DNA from: Amycolatopsis granulosa
GTDB lineage: Bacteria; Actinomycetota; Actinomycetes; Mycobacteriales; Pseudonocardiaceae
Length of the DNA stretch: 64,000 nt
Reading direction: 5' to 3'
NCBI RefSeq assembly: GCF_011758745.1
Contig: NZ_JAANOV010000001.1
Coordinates: 4,712,001 to 4,776,000 of the forward strand
Part shown: positions 1 through 7,620 of the stretch, piece after piece
Position numbering within the stretch: the first letter of the stretch is position 1
Layout of the letters: the number at the start of each line of letters is the position of its first letter
Notes under the pieces: model-generated
What the model saw: only the letters and a program-made list of their open reading frames with translations
Databases searched by the model: none
Told to the model about the DNA's origin: nothing
Position numbers and translations under genes: made by a program

Positions 1-96
1 GGCACCCAGGGTGACCGAGAAGGCCGCGGCCGTGCCGGCCAGCCCGGTGTACCGCAGGAAACTACGGCGGCTGAGCCCGGACAAGCTGTGCGACAT
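1..96 (-). CDS. Tat-exported protein, N-terminal fragment
   Basis: Only the first 32 codons are in the window; the gene continues past the left edge. They form a classic twin-arginine signal: a short polar start, the SRRSFLR motif at residues 9-15, then a hydrophobic Ala/Gly-rich stretch. The product is therefore exported folded by the Tat system, probably as a solute-binding lipoprotein or a cofactor-containing enzyme; which one cannot be told. An AGGAGA ribosome site lies just upstream of the ATG. It is divergent from the FadR-type regulator at 256, with the operator-like repeat at 143-160 between them, so it is a likely target of that regulator. Confidence 0.75.
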   Translation of the reverse strand, partial: MSHSLSGLSRRSFLRYTGLAGTAAAFSVTLGA

Positions 97-142
97 GACG
101 TCTCCTGACTTGTGCTTCGTTGATCAAGCCTCAGCGGGGAAG

Positions 143-222
143 TAGGACGTAGGACGTCCTGCGTTCGGGTGACTGTAAACAGCGGCGTGCCCGGTGGTCA
201 AGGGTCTGACGTAGGATGTCCG
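143..222. promoter_or_regulatory. Operator-like repeats between the Tat-protein gene and fadR1
   Basis: Positions 143-160 read TAGGACGTAGGACGTCCT: a direct AGGACGT repeat running into the perfect palindrome AGGACGTCCT. A related copy, TGACGTAGGATGTCCG, is at 207-222, just ahead of the regulator start. Nearly the same 18-mer stands between the second FadR-type gene and its divergent transporter at 56848-56865. The position between divergent genes and the conservation at two paralogous loci support an operator for the FadR-type regulators. Binding itself is inferred. Confidence 0.6.
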
Positions 223-255
223 GAAATTCGGCGGTCAGCAGGCGGGGAGTTGAAC

Positions 256-966
256 GTGGCACGCCCTCAGCTCGGCGACGAAATCAGCAAACGGATCATC
301 GATCTGATCATCGAGCGGGATCTTCCGCCCGGGTCGCCGATGCCCACGGAGCTGGACCTGATGGCCGACATCGGGGTGAGCCGCAACTCGATCCGCGAGG
401 CGATCCGGGCGCTGCGGGCGCTCGGGATCGTCGAGGTCCGGCACGGGTACGGCACGTTCGTCGGCTCGGCCGGGTCCGAGGCGCTGCGCACCTGGCTGTT
501 GTTCCGCACCCGGACACCCGGGGCCGGGACGACCGGCCGGCTGCGGGACCTGCTGGAGGTGCGGGAGATGCTGGAGACCGAGCTGACGCGGCGCGTGGCC
601 CGGCGGCACCGGCCCGAGCTGATCGCCGACCTGGAGGAACGCGTGGCCCGGATGCGCCGGAAGGGCCCGGACAGCGCGACCGCCGACCGCGAGTTCCACG
701 ACCTGATCTGCGCCGAGGCGGGGTTCGACCTGGCGCGCGAGCTGACGCGGTTGTTCTGGGACGTCTACCAGGCGGCGGAGACCGAGCTGGGCGGTCCGGC
801 GGGATCGGCGGTGACCACGGCGAAGCGGCACCAGGCGATCGTCGATGCGCTGGTCTCGGCCGATCCGGACGCCGCGGAGGAAGCCGTGCACCGGCATTTC
901 GACGAGGTCCGCAAGCGGGCGAAGGCCGGTGCGTACGGCGGGCTGGGCGCGGCGACGCCCTGCTGA
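256..966 (+). CDS. GntR-family transcriptional regulator, FadR subfamily
   Basis: A 236-residue protein. Residues about 6-70 are a winged helix-turn-helix (SRNSIREAIRAL recognition region, then the wing RHGYGTFVG). Residues about 95-225 are an all-helical FCD ligand-binding domain with the usual metal-site segments EFHDLI, HQAIVDAL and HRHFDEV. GTG at 256 was chosen because GGGGAG lies 6 bases upstream; the reading frame is open further up, and a TTG at 250 is too close to that site. FadR-type regulators usually repress catabolic or transport genes and respond to small carboxylates; this one probably controls itself and the divergent Tat-exported protein. It is paralogous to the regulator at 56123-56815. 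Confidence 0.9.
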   Translation: MARPQLGDEISKRIIDLIIERDLPPGSPMPTELDLMADIGVSRNSIREAIRALRALGIVEVRHGYGTFVGSAGSEALRTWLLFRTRTPGAGTTGRLRDLLEVREMLETELTRRVARRHRPELIADLEERVARMRRKGPDSATADREFHDLICAEAGFDLARELTRLFWDVYQAAETELGGPAGSAVTTAKRHQAIVDALVSADPDAAEEAVHRHFDEVRKRAKAGAYGGLGAATPC

Positions 967-1010
967 CGGTGCGTGCCCGGCCGTGCTGCCGCCGGGCACG
1001 CGCCACCGGA

Positions 1011-1997
1011 TCACGCCAGGATCTTGGCGAGCCAGGCGGCCTGCTCGGCGACCTGCGCGCCCTGCCCGCCCTCGTGCTCGTTCCACTCCCAGACCCGGAT
1101 CTCCCCGGGACCGCCGTAGCGGTTGAAGGCCGCGAACACCGTGGACGGCGGGCACACCGGATCCCGCAGCGCCACGCTGAACAACGCCGGCGCCGACGCC
1201 CGCGGGGCCAGCACCGCAGCGTCGAAGTACCGCAACGTGGCGAACACCTCCGCCGACCGCCGGCGGTGCGCGGCCAGCCACGTCACCAGCTCCAGGTAGG
1301 GACCGTCGGACGCGATCTCCGCGCCGCGCCGGAAGTGGCACAGGAACGGCACATCCGGCATCGCCGCGGCGATGTCCGGCGCCAGCGCGGCCGCGGCGAG
1401 CGTGATGCCGCCGCCCTGGCTGCCGCCGGCCACCACGATCCGGTCCGCGTCCACGGCCGGGTGCGCCCGCGCCGCGGCCACCGCGCGCACCGCGTCCACG
1501 TACACCCGCCGGTAGAAGTACTGCGCCGGGTCCAGGATGCCCAGCGTCATGAACCCGGGCACGTGGGGCCCCGGCGGGCCGGGCATCGTGTCGGCGGTGG
1601 CGCCGGGCAGCGTTTTCCCGCCCTGACCACGCGTGTCCACCACGAGGTGGGCGTAGCCGAACGCCGACCAGGTGAGGACGTCGTGCGGCAGCCCGCGGCC
1701 CAGGTTGTACCCGAGGTACTGCACCACGCACGGCAGCTTCTCCGGCCGCTGCCGGGGCAGCACCAGCCACGCCGAGATCCGCTGGCCGTGCGCGCCGGTG
1801 AACGAGGTGTCGAACACCTCCACCGTGCGCAGCAGCGTCTCGTGCGGACGGAACACCGGGTCCAGGTCGAACGCCGCCGCCTCGGACAACGCGGCGGCCC
1901 AGAACGCGTCCAGGTCCGGCGGCTCCTCCAGTGCTGGGCGGTATTCCGACAACTCGGACAGGGGGAGATCGTAGGTGGTGGTCACCGTCATCCTCAC
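1011..1997 (-). CDS. Acetylxylan esterase / cephalosporin-C deacetylase family
   Basis: This alpha/beta hydrolase of 328 residues belongs to the AXE1 (carbohydrate esterase 7-like) family, which removes acetyl groups from xylo-oligosaccharides and cephalosporin C. The nucleophile elbow GGSQGG puts Ser at residue 193; Asp279 (RDPVCPPS) and His308 (NEHEGG) complete the triad. The oxyanion-side motif DTRGQGG is at 121-127. Length is normal for the family and no signal peptide is visible, so it is cytoplasmic and would act on imported sugars. The start is either GTG 1997 or ATG 1991; neither has a well-spaced ribosome site. It is convergent with the FadR-type gene. Confidence 0.88.
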   Translation of the reverse strand: MRMTVTTTYDLPLSELSEYRPALEEPPDLDAFWAAALSEAAAFDLDPVFRPHETLLRTVEVFDTSFTGAHGQRISAWLVLPRQRPEKLPCVVQYLGYNLGRGLPHDVLTWSAFGYAHLVVDTRGQGGKTLPGATADTMPGPPGPHVPGFMTLGILDPAQYFYRRVYVDAVRAVAAARAHPAVDADRIVVAGGSQGGGITLAAAALAPDIAAAMPDVPFLCHFRRGAEIASDGPYLELVTWLAAHRRRSAEVFATLRYFDAAVLAPRASAPALFSVALRDPVCPPSTVFAAFNRYGGPGEIRVWEWNEHEGGQGAQVAEQAAWLAKILA

Positions 1998-2072
1998 TTT
2001 CGCGGGGTCCCGGCCGAGACTAATGCCGGAACCCCGCGGAAGTCAGTGCTCCATCCGCGCGACGACGCAGCG

Positions 2073-2108
2073 TCCACTGTGTCCACTGTGTCCACTGCGT
2101 CCACTGTG
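2073..2108. repeat. Four tandem copies of a 9-bp unit, TCCACTGTG
   Basis: Units lie at 2073, 2082, 2091 and 2100; three are TCCACTGTG and the third is TCCACTGCG. The array is in the 154-bp gap between the stop of the secreted-protein gene and the start of the esterase, both on the minus strand. It could be a slipped-strand repeat without function or a set of protein-binding sites for the esterase promoter. Confidence 0.7.
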
Positions 2109-2151
2109 TGTGTACCACCGAGCGGTCACCGTCGGCCGCTGCGGAACGTCC

Positions 2152-2514
2152 TCACTCGACGGAGAACGCCGAGGCGTAGGCGTTCTCGGGGCAGATGATC
2201 CAGGCGTAGTAGGTGCCCGGGGCGGTGCCTGCCGGGACGGTGGCGTTCCAGTGCGTCGGCACCCCGGAGGGTACGACGTTCTCCAGTGCGACCGATTCCG
2301 GCGCCCCGGAGGCGTTGACGCAGTTCGCTTCCACGTCCACCACCTGACCCGCGTGCACGAAGTCGGGCTCGACGTTGATCCACCCGCACGAGCCGGTGCT
2401 GCCCGGTTCCGGCACGCAGTACCGGTGCGCGGTGGCGCTCGCGGACGGTGCGGCGAACAACGACAGCCCGAGTGCCCCGGTCGCGGCCGCCAGGACGATT
2501 CCCTTGAGGTGCAT
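2152..2514 (-). CDS. Small secreted protein with four cysteines, function unknown
   Basis: The product has 120 residues. It starts with a positively charged tip (MHLKG), a hydrophobic core and an AxA-type cleavage region (PSASATA) near residue 28, a standard Sec signal peptide. The mature part, about 90 residues, carries four Cys (RYC, GSCGW, ANC, IIC) that could form two disulfides, and is rich in Val, Gly and Pro, suggesting a beta-sandwich. ATG 2514 was chosen because GGAGGA lies exactly 6 bases upstream; an ATG 6 bases earlier abuts the ribosome site. No family is recognised. It is divergent from the NADAR gene. Confidence 0.8.
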   Translation of the reverse strand: MHLKGIVLAAATGALGLSLFAAPSASATAHRYCVPEPGSTGSCGWINVEPDFVHAGQVVDVEANCVNASGAPESVALENVVPSGVPTHWNATVPAGTAPGTYYAWIICPENAYASAFSVE

Positions 2515-2632
2515 GACCATTCCTCCCAGTTGAGGTCGTACACCTCTCCTTACGCGGAGAGTGATCACGCGGTTGCCCGCCGCCGTGGAATTCCGGTGCA
2601 CCGCGACCCGGCGACCGGTCATACTGCGACGC

Positions 2633-3172
2633 ATGCTGGTGGAGCTGACCGAGCGCGTGCGCCGGGGTGAACCGATCACCTTCCTGTTCTTCTGGGGACA
2701 CCGCCCGGAACGGGACGGCGGTGTGGGGCGGGGGTGCCTGAGCCAGTGGTGGCCCGCGCGGTTCACGGCGGACGGCCGGGAGTTCGCCACGGCGGAGCAC
2801 TACTTGATGTGGCGCAAGGCGATGTTGTTCGGTGACCGCCCTACCGCCGGGGAGATCCTGCGTGCCCCGGACCCGGCGACGGCCAAGGAGCTGGGCCGCC
2901 GGGTGGCCGGGTTCGACGAGGACCGGTGGGTGGAGTGCCGGTACGGCATCGTGGTCGCCGCGTCGGTCGCGAAGTTCGGGCAGGACCCGCGGCTGCGCCG
3001 GTTCCTGCTCGGCACCGGGGAGCGGGTGCTGGTCGAGGCCAGCCCGGTCGACGCCGTGTGGGGGATCGGCGTGGCCGCCGATGACCCGCGCGCGAGCGAC
3101 CCGGCGCGGTGGCCCGGGCTCAACCTGCTGGGGTTCGCGCTGATGGAGGCGCGCGCGACGCTCGCCGGCTGA
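2633..3172 (+). CDS. NADAR-domain protein (YbiA/RibX-like)
   Basis: A 179-residue single-domain protein of the NADAR (DUF1768) family, known as N-glycosidases acting on riboflavin intermediates or, in some branches, on ADP-ribose attached to DNA and RNA. Family landmarks are FLFFWGH near residue 20, FATAEHYLMWRKA near 50, and the C-terminal DAVWGIG segment. ATG 2633 has no ribosome site, but CATACT lies seven bases upstream, which suggests a leaderless transcript. The CYTH-CHAD gene follows after 59 bases on the same strand. Whether it is a housekeeping or an ADP-ribose-directed enzyme cannot be decided from sequence alone. Confidence 0.82.
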   Translation: MLVELTERVRRGEPITFLFFWGHRPERDGGVGRGCLSQWWPARFTADGREFATAEHYLMWRKAMLFGDRPTAGEILRAPDPATAKELGRRVAGFDEDRWVECRYGIVVAASVAKFGQDPRLRRFLLGTGERVLVEASPVDAVWGIGVAADDPRASDPARWPGLNLLGFALMEARATLAG

Positions 3173-3231
3173 GCCCCCGGGGTGCCGCCGTGCCCGCGTT
3201 TCTCCCGGCAGCTGCGCGGGCATTCCGGGAC

Positions 3232-4683
3232 ATGCGCGCGACGACGGTGATCGAGCGGGAGCGGAAGTTCGACTTCGACGACGGGCGGCCGGTGCCCCGG
3301 CTGACCGGGGTGGGGCCGGTGGCGGCGCAGGCCGACGCCCGCGAGTCCCACCTCGACACCATCTACTACGACACCCCGGACCTGCGGCTGGCCCGGGCCG
3401 GCGTGACGCTGCGGCGCCGCACCGGCGGGGACGACGAGGGCTGGCACCTCAAGCGGCCCGGCGCCGCCGGTGCGCGTGAGGAGACCCAGCTGCCCCTCGG
3501 TGACCGCGTGCCGCACGAGCTCGCCGAGGCCGCGCGCGAGTGGACGGGTGGCGCGGACCTCGTGGAGGTGGCGCACCTGCGGGTCGACCGGTTCACCCAC
3601 GAGCTCACCGACGACGACGGCCGCCGCCTGGCGCTGCTGACCGACGACCACGTGCGTGGTGCGCGCGCCGGGGATCAGGCCCACCTGGACAGCTGGCGCG
3701 AACTCGAGGTCGAGCTGGACGCCGGGGACCCCGAGCTGCTCGACACCCTGACCGCGGCCCTGCTCGCCGGCGGGGTCCGGCCGGCGCACTGGCCGTCCAA
3801 GCTGCGCCGGCTGCTCGCGGCCGAACTGGCCGCCGGTGCCGAGCACGGCAACGCCGGCGAAACCGTGATGTCCTACCTGCGCGACCAGGTCGACGCCCTG
3901 CGGGCGCACGACGCGGGTGTCCGGCGCGGGGACCCGGACGCGGTGCACCAGTTGCGGGTCGTGATGCGGCGGTTGCGCAGCGCCCTGCGCGGCTACCGGC
4001 GCCTCTTCGTGCGGGAGCGGGCACGGTGGCTGGCGGGTGAGCTGAAGTGGGCCGGGCAGGTGCTGTCCCCGGCGCGGGACGGCGAGGTGCGGCGCGAAAT
4101 CCTGCTGGACGCGCTGGCGGAGTTCCCGCGCGGCCCGGAGACCGAGCACGCCCGCCGCACCCTGCTGTCCTGTTTGGACGAGGTGGCCGCGCGCGACCGG
4201 GAGACGCTGCTCGCGCGGCTGCACACCGAACGGTACGCGCGGCTGCTCGGCGCACTCGACGAGTGGGTGGCGGACCCGCCGCTGACGGTGTCGGCCGAGT
4301 CCGGCCGGCGCGAGCTGCGCACGGCCCTCCGCGAGGCCGACGAGCGGCTGGCGGCGGCGGTCGCCGCGGCCCGGGAGGCGCCCGACCCGGACACCGCCCT
4401 GCACGAGGTGCGCAAGAAGGCGAAGGCGGCGCACTACATGGCGGACGCGGCCCGGCCACTGCTGGGCAACCGGGTGCGAAAGTGGCGGCGGGCGGTCAAG
4501 TCGGTGCAACGTGAGCTGGGCGAGTACCACGATCTGGCGGGCGCGGCGCGGCTGCTGCGGGACGGGCCGTGGGAGTCGGTGAACGACGCGTTCCTGTTCG
4601 GCCGCATGCACGAACGGTTGCGGGCCCGCTGCACCGCGCTGCGCGCGGACTTCGAGCGACGGGAGCGGCCGGCCGCGCCGTGA
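3232..4683 (+). CDS. CYTH and CHAD domain protein
   Basis: The product has 483 residues. The N-terminal CYTH domain (about 1-195) begins with the signature ERERKF, where acidic residues bind metal and triphosphate; YYDTPDLRL and LRRRTGG are further tunnel elements. The C-terminal CHAD domain (about 205-475) is helical and rich in Arg and His (HQLRVVMRRLRS, HEVRKKAK), a known polyphosphate-binding fold. Such fusions localise to polyphosphate granules or hydrolyse inorganic triphosphate. The start at ATG 3232 fits the CYTH N-terminus; the ribosome site is poor. It probably shares a transcript with the NADAR gene. Confidence 0.87.
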   Translation: MRATTVIERERKFDFDDGRPVPRLTGVGPVAAQADARESHLDTIYYDTPDLRLARAGVTLRRRTGGDDEGWHLKRPGAAGAREETQLPLGDRVPHELAEAAREWTGGADLVEVAHLRVDRFTHELTDDDGRRLALLTDDHVRGARAGDQAHLDSWRELEVELDAGDPELLDTLTAALLAGGVRPAHWPSKLRRLLAAELAAGAEHGNAGETVMSYLRDQVDALRAHDAGVRRGDPDAVHQLRVVMRRLRSALRGYRRLFVRERARWLAGELKWAGQVLSPARDGEVRREILLDALAEFPRGPETEHARRTLLSCLDEVAARDRETLLARLHTERYARLLGALDEWVADPPLTVSAESGRRELRTALREADERLAAAVAAAREAPDPDTALHEVRKKAKAAHYMADAARPLLGNRVRKWRRAVKSVQRELGEYHDLAGAARLLRDGPWESVNDAFLFGRMHERLRARCTALRADFERRERPAAP

Positions 4684-4711
4684 GCGGCGCCAGCGGACCA
4701 GGCCGGGGTCG

Positions 4712-5488
4712 TCACCGGGCGGCGCGCCGGCGGTCCGCACCCAGGGCCGTGGTCAGGGCGTGCGCCTCCTTCAGCAGCAGCGCGCCCATCTGCGCCCGCC
4801 GTGGCTCGCGGAACCGGGACTCCACGCCGGTGAGCGTCAGCGCCCACGCCGGTTCCCCGGCCGCGCCGAACACCGCCGCCGCCATGCCCCAGCTGCCCTC
4901 GACCACCAGGCCCGGGTTGACCGAATACCCGCGTTCCCGGGTCTGCGCGATCCGCTCGCGCAGCGGCCCGGGCGCGTGCGCCGCGCCCCACCGCTCGGTC
5001 AGGTCGACGCGTGCCAGGTACTCGTCGATCTCCCGGTCGGACAGCAACGACAGCACCACCAGCCCGGCCGAGACCACCCCCAGCGGGAACCGCGCGCCCT
5101 CGTACAGCACGAACGAGCGGATCGGGAAGTCGCCGTCCTCCCGCAGCAGGCACACCGTCTCGTCGCCGCGCCGCGCCGAGAAGAACGCGCTCTCGCCGGT
5201 CGCCGCCGCCAGCCGGTGCACGCTCGCCCGCGCGTGCTGCGTCACGTCGTAGCGCGCCGCGGCGGATTCGCCCAGCAGGTACAGCTCCGGGCCGAGGTGC
5301 CAGCGGCCGGTGCGGTGGTCGCGGTCGACGAACCCCTCGTCGGCCAGCGCCGCGAGCAGCCGGTGGGCCGTGGGCCGGGCCAGGCCCGTCGTGCGGGACA
5401 CCTCGGACGTGGACGCGCCGGGCTCACCGGCCGTGGACAGCGCGCGCAGCACCATCGCGGCGCGGCCGATCAGGTGGGCTGGCGGCAT
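4712..5488 (-). CDS. IclR-family transcriptional regulator
   Basis: The protein has 258 residues: an N-terminal winged helix-turn-helix (about 8-65, TSEVSRTTGLARPTAHRLL) and a C-terminal GAF-like effector domain (about 75-250). It is divergent from scoAB, the usual arrangement for IclR regulators such as PcaR that control aromatic or oxo-acid catabolism. The gap holds a near-perfect 15-bp inverted repeat at 5502-5516. It is therefore the probable regulator of the CoA-transferase operon, with an oxo-acid or its CoA ester as the likely ligand; the ligand is inference. Confidence 0.9.
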   Translation of the reverse strand: MPPAHLIGRAAMVLRALSTAGEPGASTSEVSRTTGLARPTAHRLLAALADEGFVDRDHRTGRWHLGPELYLLGESAAARYDVTQHARASVHRLAAATGESAFFSARRGDETVCLLREDGDFPIRSFVLYEGARFPLGVVSAGLVVLSLLSDREIDEYLARVDLTERWGAAHAPGPLRERIAQTRERGYSVNPGLVVEGSWGMAAAVFGAAGEPAWALTLTGVESRFREPRRAQMGALLLKEAHALTTALGADRRRAAR

Positions 5489-5501
5489 GCTCCTATGTTA
5501 C

Positions 5502-5516
5502 GTCCACTCAGTGAAC
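5502..5516. promoter_or_regulatory. IclR-type operator candidate
   Basis: GTCCACTCAGTGAAC is an inverted repeat of 7-1-7 with one mismatch, 14 bases from the iclR start codon and about 120 bases from the scoA start. Size and symmetry are typical of IclR binding sites. Further GTTCAC half-sites occur near 5531 and 5586. Confidence 0.5.
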
Positions 5517-5636
5517 GCCGTGGCCGCGCTCGTTCACCTGACGAGCGATGCCGGTACCGCGCTTGACCCGGTTTTCCCAGCTCCGGTTCACTTTCGCGCA
5601 GTGCTCATTCCACGGACGCTCGAAGGAGAGTTGCAC

Positions 5637-6353
5637 GTGTCCAAGGTGTTCGGCGCGGCCGCCGACGCGATGGCCGGCGCGTTGCGGGACGGCATCACGA
5701 TCGCGGTCGGCGGCTTCGGCCTGTCCGGAATTCCCTACGACCTGATCGAGGTCGTGCGCGACTCCGGGATCGGTGACCTGACGATCGTGTCGAACAACAT
5801 GGGCGTGGACGGCAAGGGCCTCGGACTGCTGCTGGAGAACAAGCAGGTCCGCAAGGTGATCGCGTCCTACGTAGGGGAGAACAAGCTGTTCGCGCAGCAG
5901 TACCTGGACGGCGCGATCGAGGTGGAGTTCGCGCCGCAGGGCACGCTGGCCGAGCGGATGCGCGCCGGTGGCGCGGGCATCCCGGCGTTCTACACCAGGA
6001 CCGGCGTCGGCACCCCGGTCGCCGAGGGCAAACCGCACGCCGAGTTCGACGGCGCGACCTACGTGCAGGAACGCGGGATCGTCGCGGACCTGGCGCTGGT
6101 GCACGCGCACACCGCCGACCGCGAGGGCAACCTCGTGTACCGGATGGCGGCCCGCAACTTCAACCCGGTGGTCGCCACCTGCGGCCGGGTGACCGTGGCC
6201 GAGACCGAGGTCTTGCTGGACGGCTACGTCGACCCGGACCTGGTGATCACCCCGGGCGTGTTCGTCGACCGGCTGGTGGTCGCCGCACCGCGGGTTAAGG
6301 AGATCGAGAAGCGCACGGTGCGCCCGCGGGCGCTGACCGGAACGGAGGCGTGA
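5637..6353 (+). CDS. scoA: 3-oxoacid CoA-transferase subunit A
   Basis: The 238-residue alpha subunit of a succinyl-CoA:3-oxoacid CoA-transferase, which moves CoA between succinyl-CoA and acetoacetate (or 3-oxoadipate). The family fingerprint GGFGLSGIP is at about residue 25, followed by [15 protein letters not shown] and the conserved [19 protein letters not shown] 5637 was chosen because AAGGAG lies 8 bases upstream; the open frame extends far upstream without a better start. The stop overlaps the scoB start region. The IclR neighbour leaves open a role in the beta-ketoadipate pathway (PcaI), but the sequence resembles ScoA more. Confidence 0.92.
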   Translation: MSKVFGAAADAMAGALRDGITIAVGGFGLSGIPYDLIEVVRDSGIGDLTIVSNNMGVDGKGLGLLLENKQVRKVIASYVGENKLFAQQYLDGAIEVEFAPQGTLAERMRAGGAGIPAFYTRTGVGTPVAEGKPHAEFDGATYVQERGIVADLALVHAHTADREGNLVYRMAARNFNPVVATCGRVTVAETEVLLDGYVDPDLVITPGVFVDRLVVAAPRVKEIEKRTVRPRALTGTEA

Positions 6354-6355
6354 CC

Positions 6356-6997
6356 ATGGGCTGGAGCCGCGACGAGATGGCCGCGCTGGCGGCGGCGGAG
6401 CTGCGGGACGGGGACTACGTGAACCTCGGCATCGGCATCCCCACGCTGGTGGCGAACCACATCCCGGAGGGCGTCCGGGTCACCCTGCAGAGCGAGAACG
6501 GCATCCTCGGCCTCGGCCCGTTCCCGTTCGAGGGCGAGGAGGACGCCGACCTGATCAACGCCGGCAAGCAGACGGTCACCGTCCAGCCCGGCGCGAGCTT
6601 CTTCGACTCGGCGACGTCGTTCGCCATGATCCGCGGCGGGCACATCGACCTGGCGATCCTCGGTGCGCTGCAGGTCGCCGCGAACGGCGACCTCGCGAAC
6701 TGGACCGTGCCCGGCGCGCTGGTGAAGGGCATGGGCGGCGCGATGGACCTCGTCGCCGGCACCAAGCGGATCATCGTGATCACCGACCACGTGGCGAAGG
6801 ACGGCAGCCCGAAGATCGTCGAGACGTGCACGCTGCCGCTGACCGGCGCGGGGGTGGTCGACCGGATCATCACGGACCTGGCGGTGCTGGACGTGACGCC
6901 GGAGGGGCTGCGGCTCGTGCGGACCGCACCGGGCGTCACGGACGACGAGCTGCGCGACAAGACGGGCGCGAAGGTCCTGGAACCCCTGGCGAGCTAG
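6356..6997 (+). CDS. scoB: 3-oxoacid CoA-transferase subunit B
   Basis: This is the 213-residue beta subunit. The motif SENGILG near residue 47 contains the catalytic Glu that forms the enzyme-CoA thioester. Other family segments are [10 protein letters not shown] at the start and GGAMDLVAG, a CoA-binding loop. ATG 6356 sits 7 bases after GGAGG; an in-frame GTG at 6350 overlaps the scoA stop but is only one base from the ribosome site. Subunits A and B form a heterotetramer and are translated from one transcript. Confidence 0.92.
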   Translation: MGWSRDEMAALAAAELRDGDYVNLGIGIPTLVANHIPEGVRVTLQSENGILGLGPFPFEGEEDADLINAGKQTVTVQPGASFFDSATSFAMIRGGHIDLAILGALQVAANGDLANWTVPGALVKGMGGAMDLVAGTKRIIVITDHVAKDGSPKIVETCTLPLTGAGVVDRIITDLAVLDVTPEGLRLVRTAPGVTDDELRDKTGAKVLEPLAS

Positions 6998-7067
6998 GAC
7001 TTCCGGCGCGGCGCGGGCGATCCCGTCACGCGCGGGGGCGGACTCCGGTGGCCTGGCGCCATTCGCG

Positions 7068-7484
7068 TCAGCGGTCCGCCTCCGCGAGGGCCCGCCGGGC
7101 CGCCTCGCGGGCCTCCGCGAGCGATGCGGTGATCGTCAGGATGCCGTCGAGGCCCGTCATCTCCAGCGGGCGGGTCACCACCGGGGTCGGGCAGATCAGC
7201 GCCAGCGCCTGGTCGGCGGAGTGGCATTCGGCGGCGGTCTCCACCAGGACGGCCAGCCCGAGCGAGTCCAGGTGCTCGACCTCGGACAGGTCGAGGATGA
7301 GGGTGGTCAGCGGGACCGGGCCGGTGCTGTCGCGCGCCTCCTTGACGGCTTCCCGGACCCGGGAGGCCGTGCCGAGGTCGACCTCACCGATGATCGCGAC
7401 GATCGCTTCGCCTCCCTCGCGTGTCCAGCGGGTGGCGAAAGCCTGGGGCACGATCCCTCCATCGTCCGTACGGTCAGCCTGCAC
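7068..7484 (-). CDS. STAS-domain anti-sigma factor antagonist
   Basis: A 138-residue protein with one STAS domain. The segment HLDSLGLAVLV near residue 72 holds the conserved Ser that in SpoIIAA/RsbV-type proteins is phosphorylated by the partner anti-sigma kinase. No kinase gene is adjacent; the nearest HATPase-like gene is at 36449. The N-terminal 15 residues are polar. It lies downstream of the ECF sigma gene on the same strand but is separated from it by a strong hairpin, so it is probably transcribed alone. The start is GTG with AAGG very close upstream. Confidence 0.82.
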   Translation of the reverse strand: MQADRTDDGGIVPQAFATRWTREGGEAIVAIIGEVDLGTASRVREAVKEARDSTGPVPLTTLILDLSEVEHLDSLGLAVLVETAAECHSADQALALICPTPVVTRPLEMTGLDGILTITASLAEAREAARRALAEADR

Positions 7485-7522
7485 ACCTTACCGGCAGTAC
7501 CGCTGGTGACGCGGAGCAGGAC

Positions 7523-7545
7523 CACCGGCGGCCGGGCCGCCGGTG
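7523..7545 (-). terminator. Hairpin terminator downstream of the ECF sigma gene
   Basis: Perfect 10-bp stem (CACCGGCGGC / GCCGCCGGTG) with a 3-base loop, between the sigma factor stop at 7621 and the STAS gene start at 7484. There is no T run, as is common for actinobacterial terminators. Confidence 0.6.
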
Positions 7546-7620
7546 ACCCGTCTTGCGTGCGGCCCCCGGTTTACCCGGCGCGGCAGCCGGTGAAACCGGT
7601 CCACAGTGCACGCGCCGGCG

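Noticed and set aside
2633-3172. NADAR gene as part of a phage defence island
   Set aside because: No toxin, helicase, nuclease, ADP-ribosyltransferase or mobile element is adjacent; the surroundings are ordinary chromosomal genes.
7555-7620. CCGGT-containing palindromes between the sigma factor and the STAS gene as regulator sites
   Set aside because: Short CCGGT/ACCGG pairs are frequent in this sequence; only the 10-bp perfect stem at 7523 stands out.
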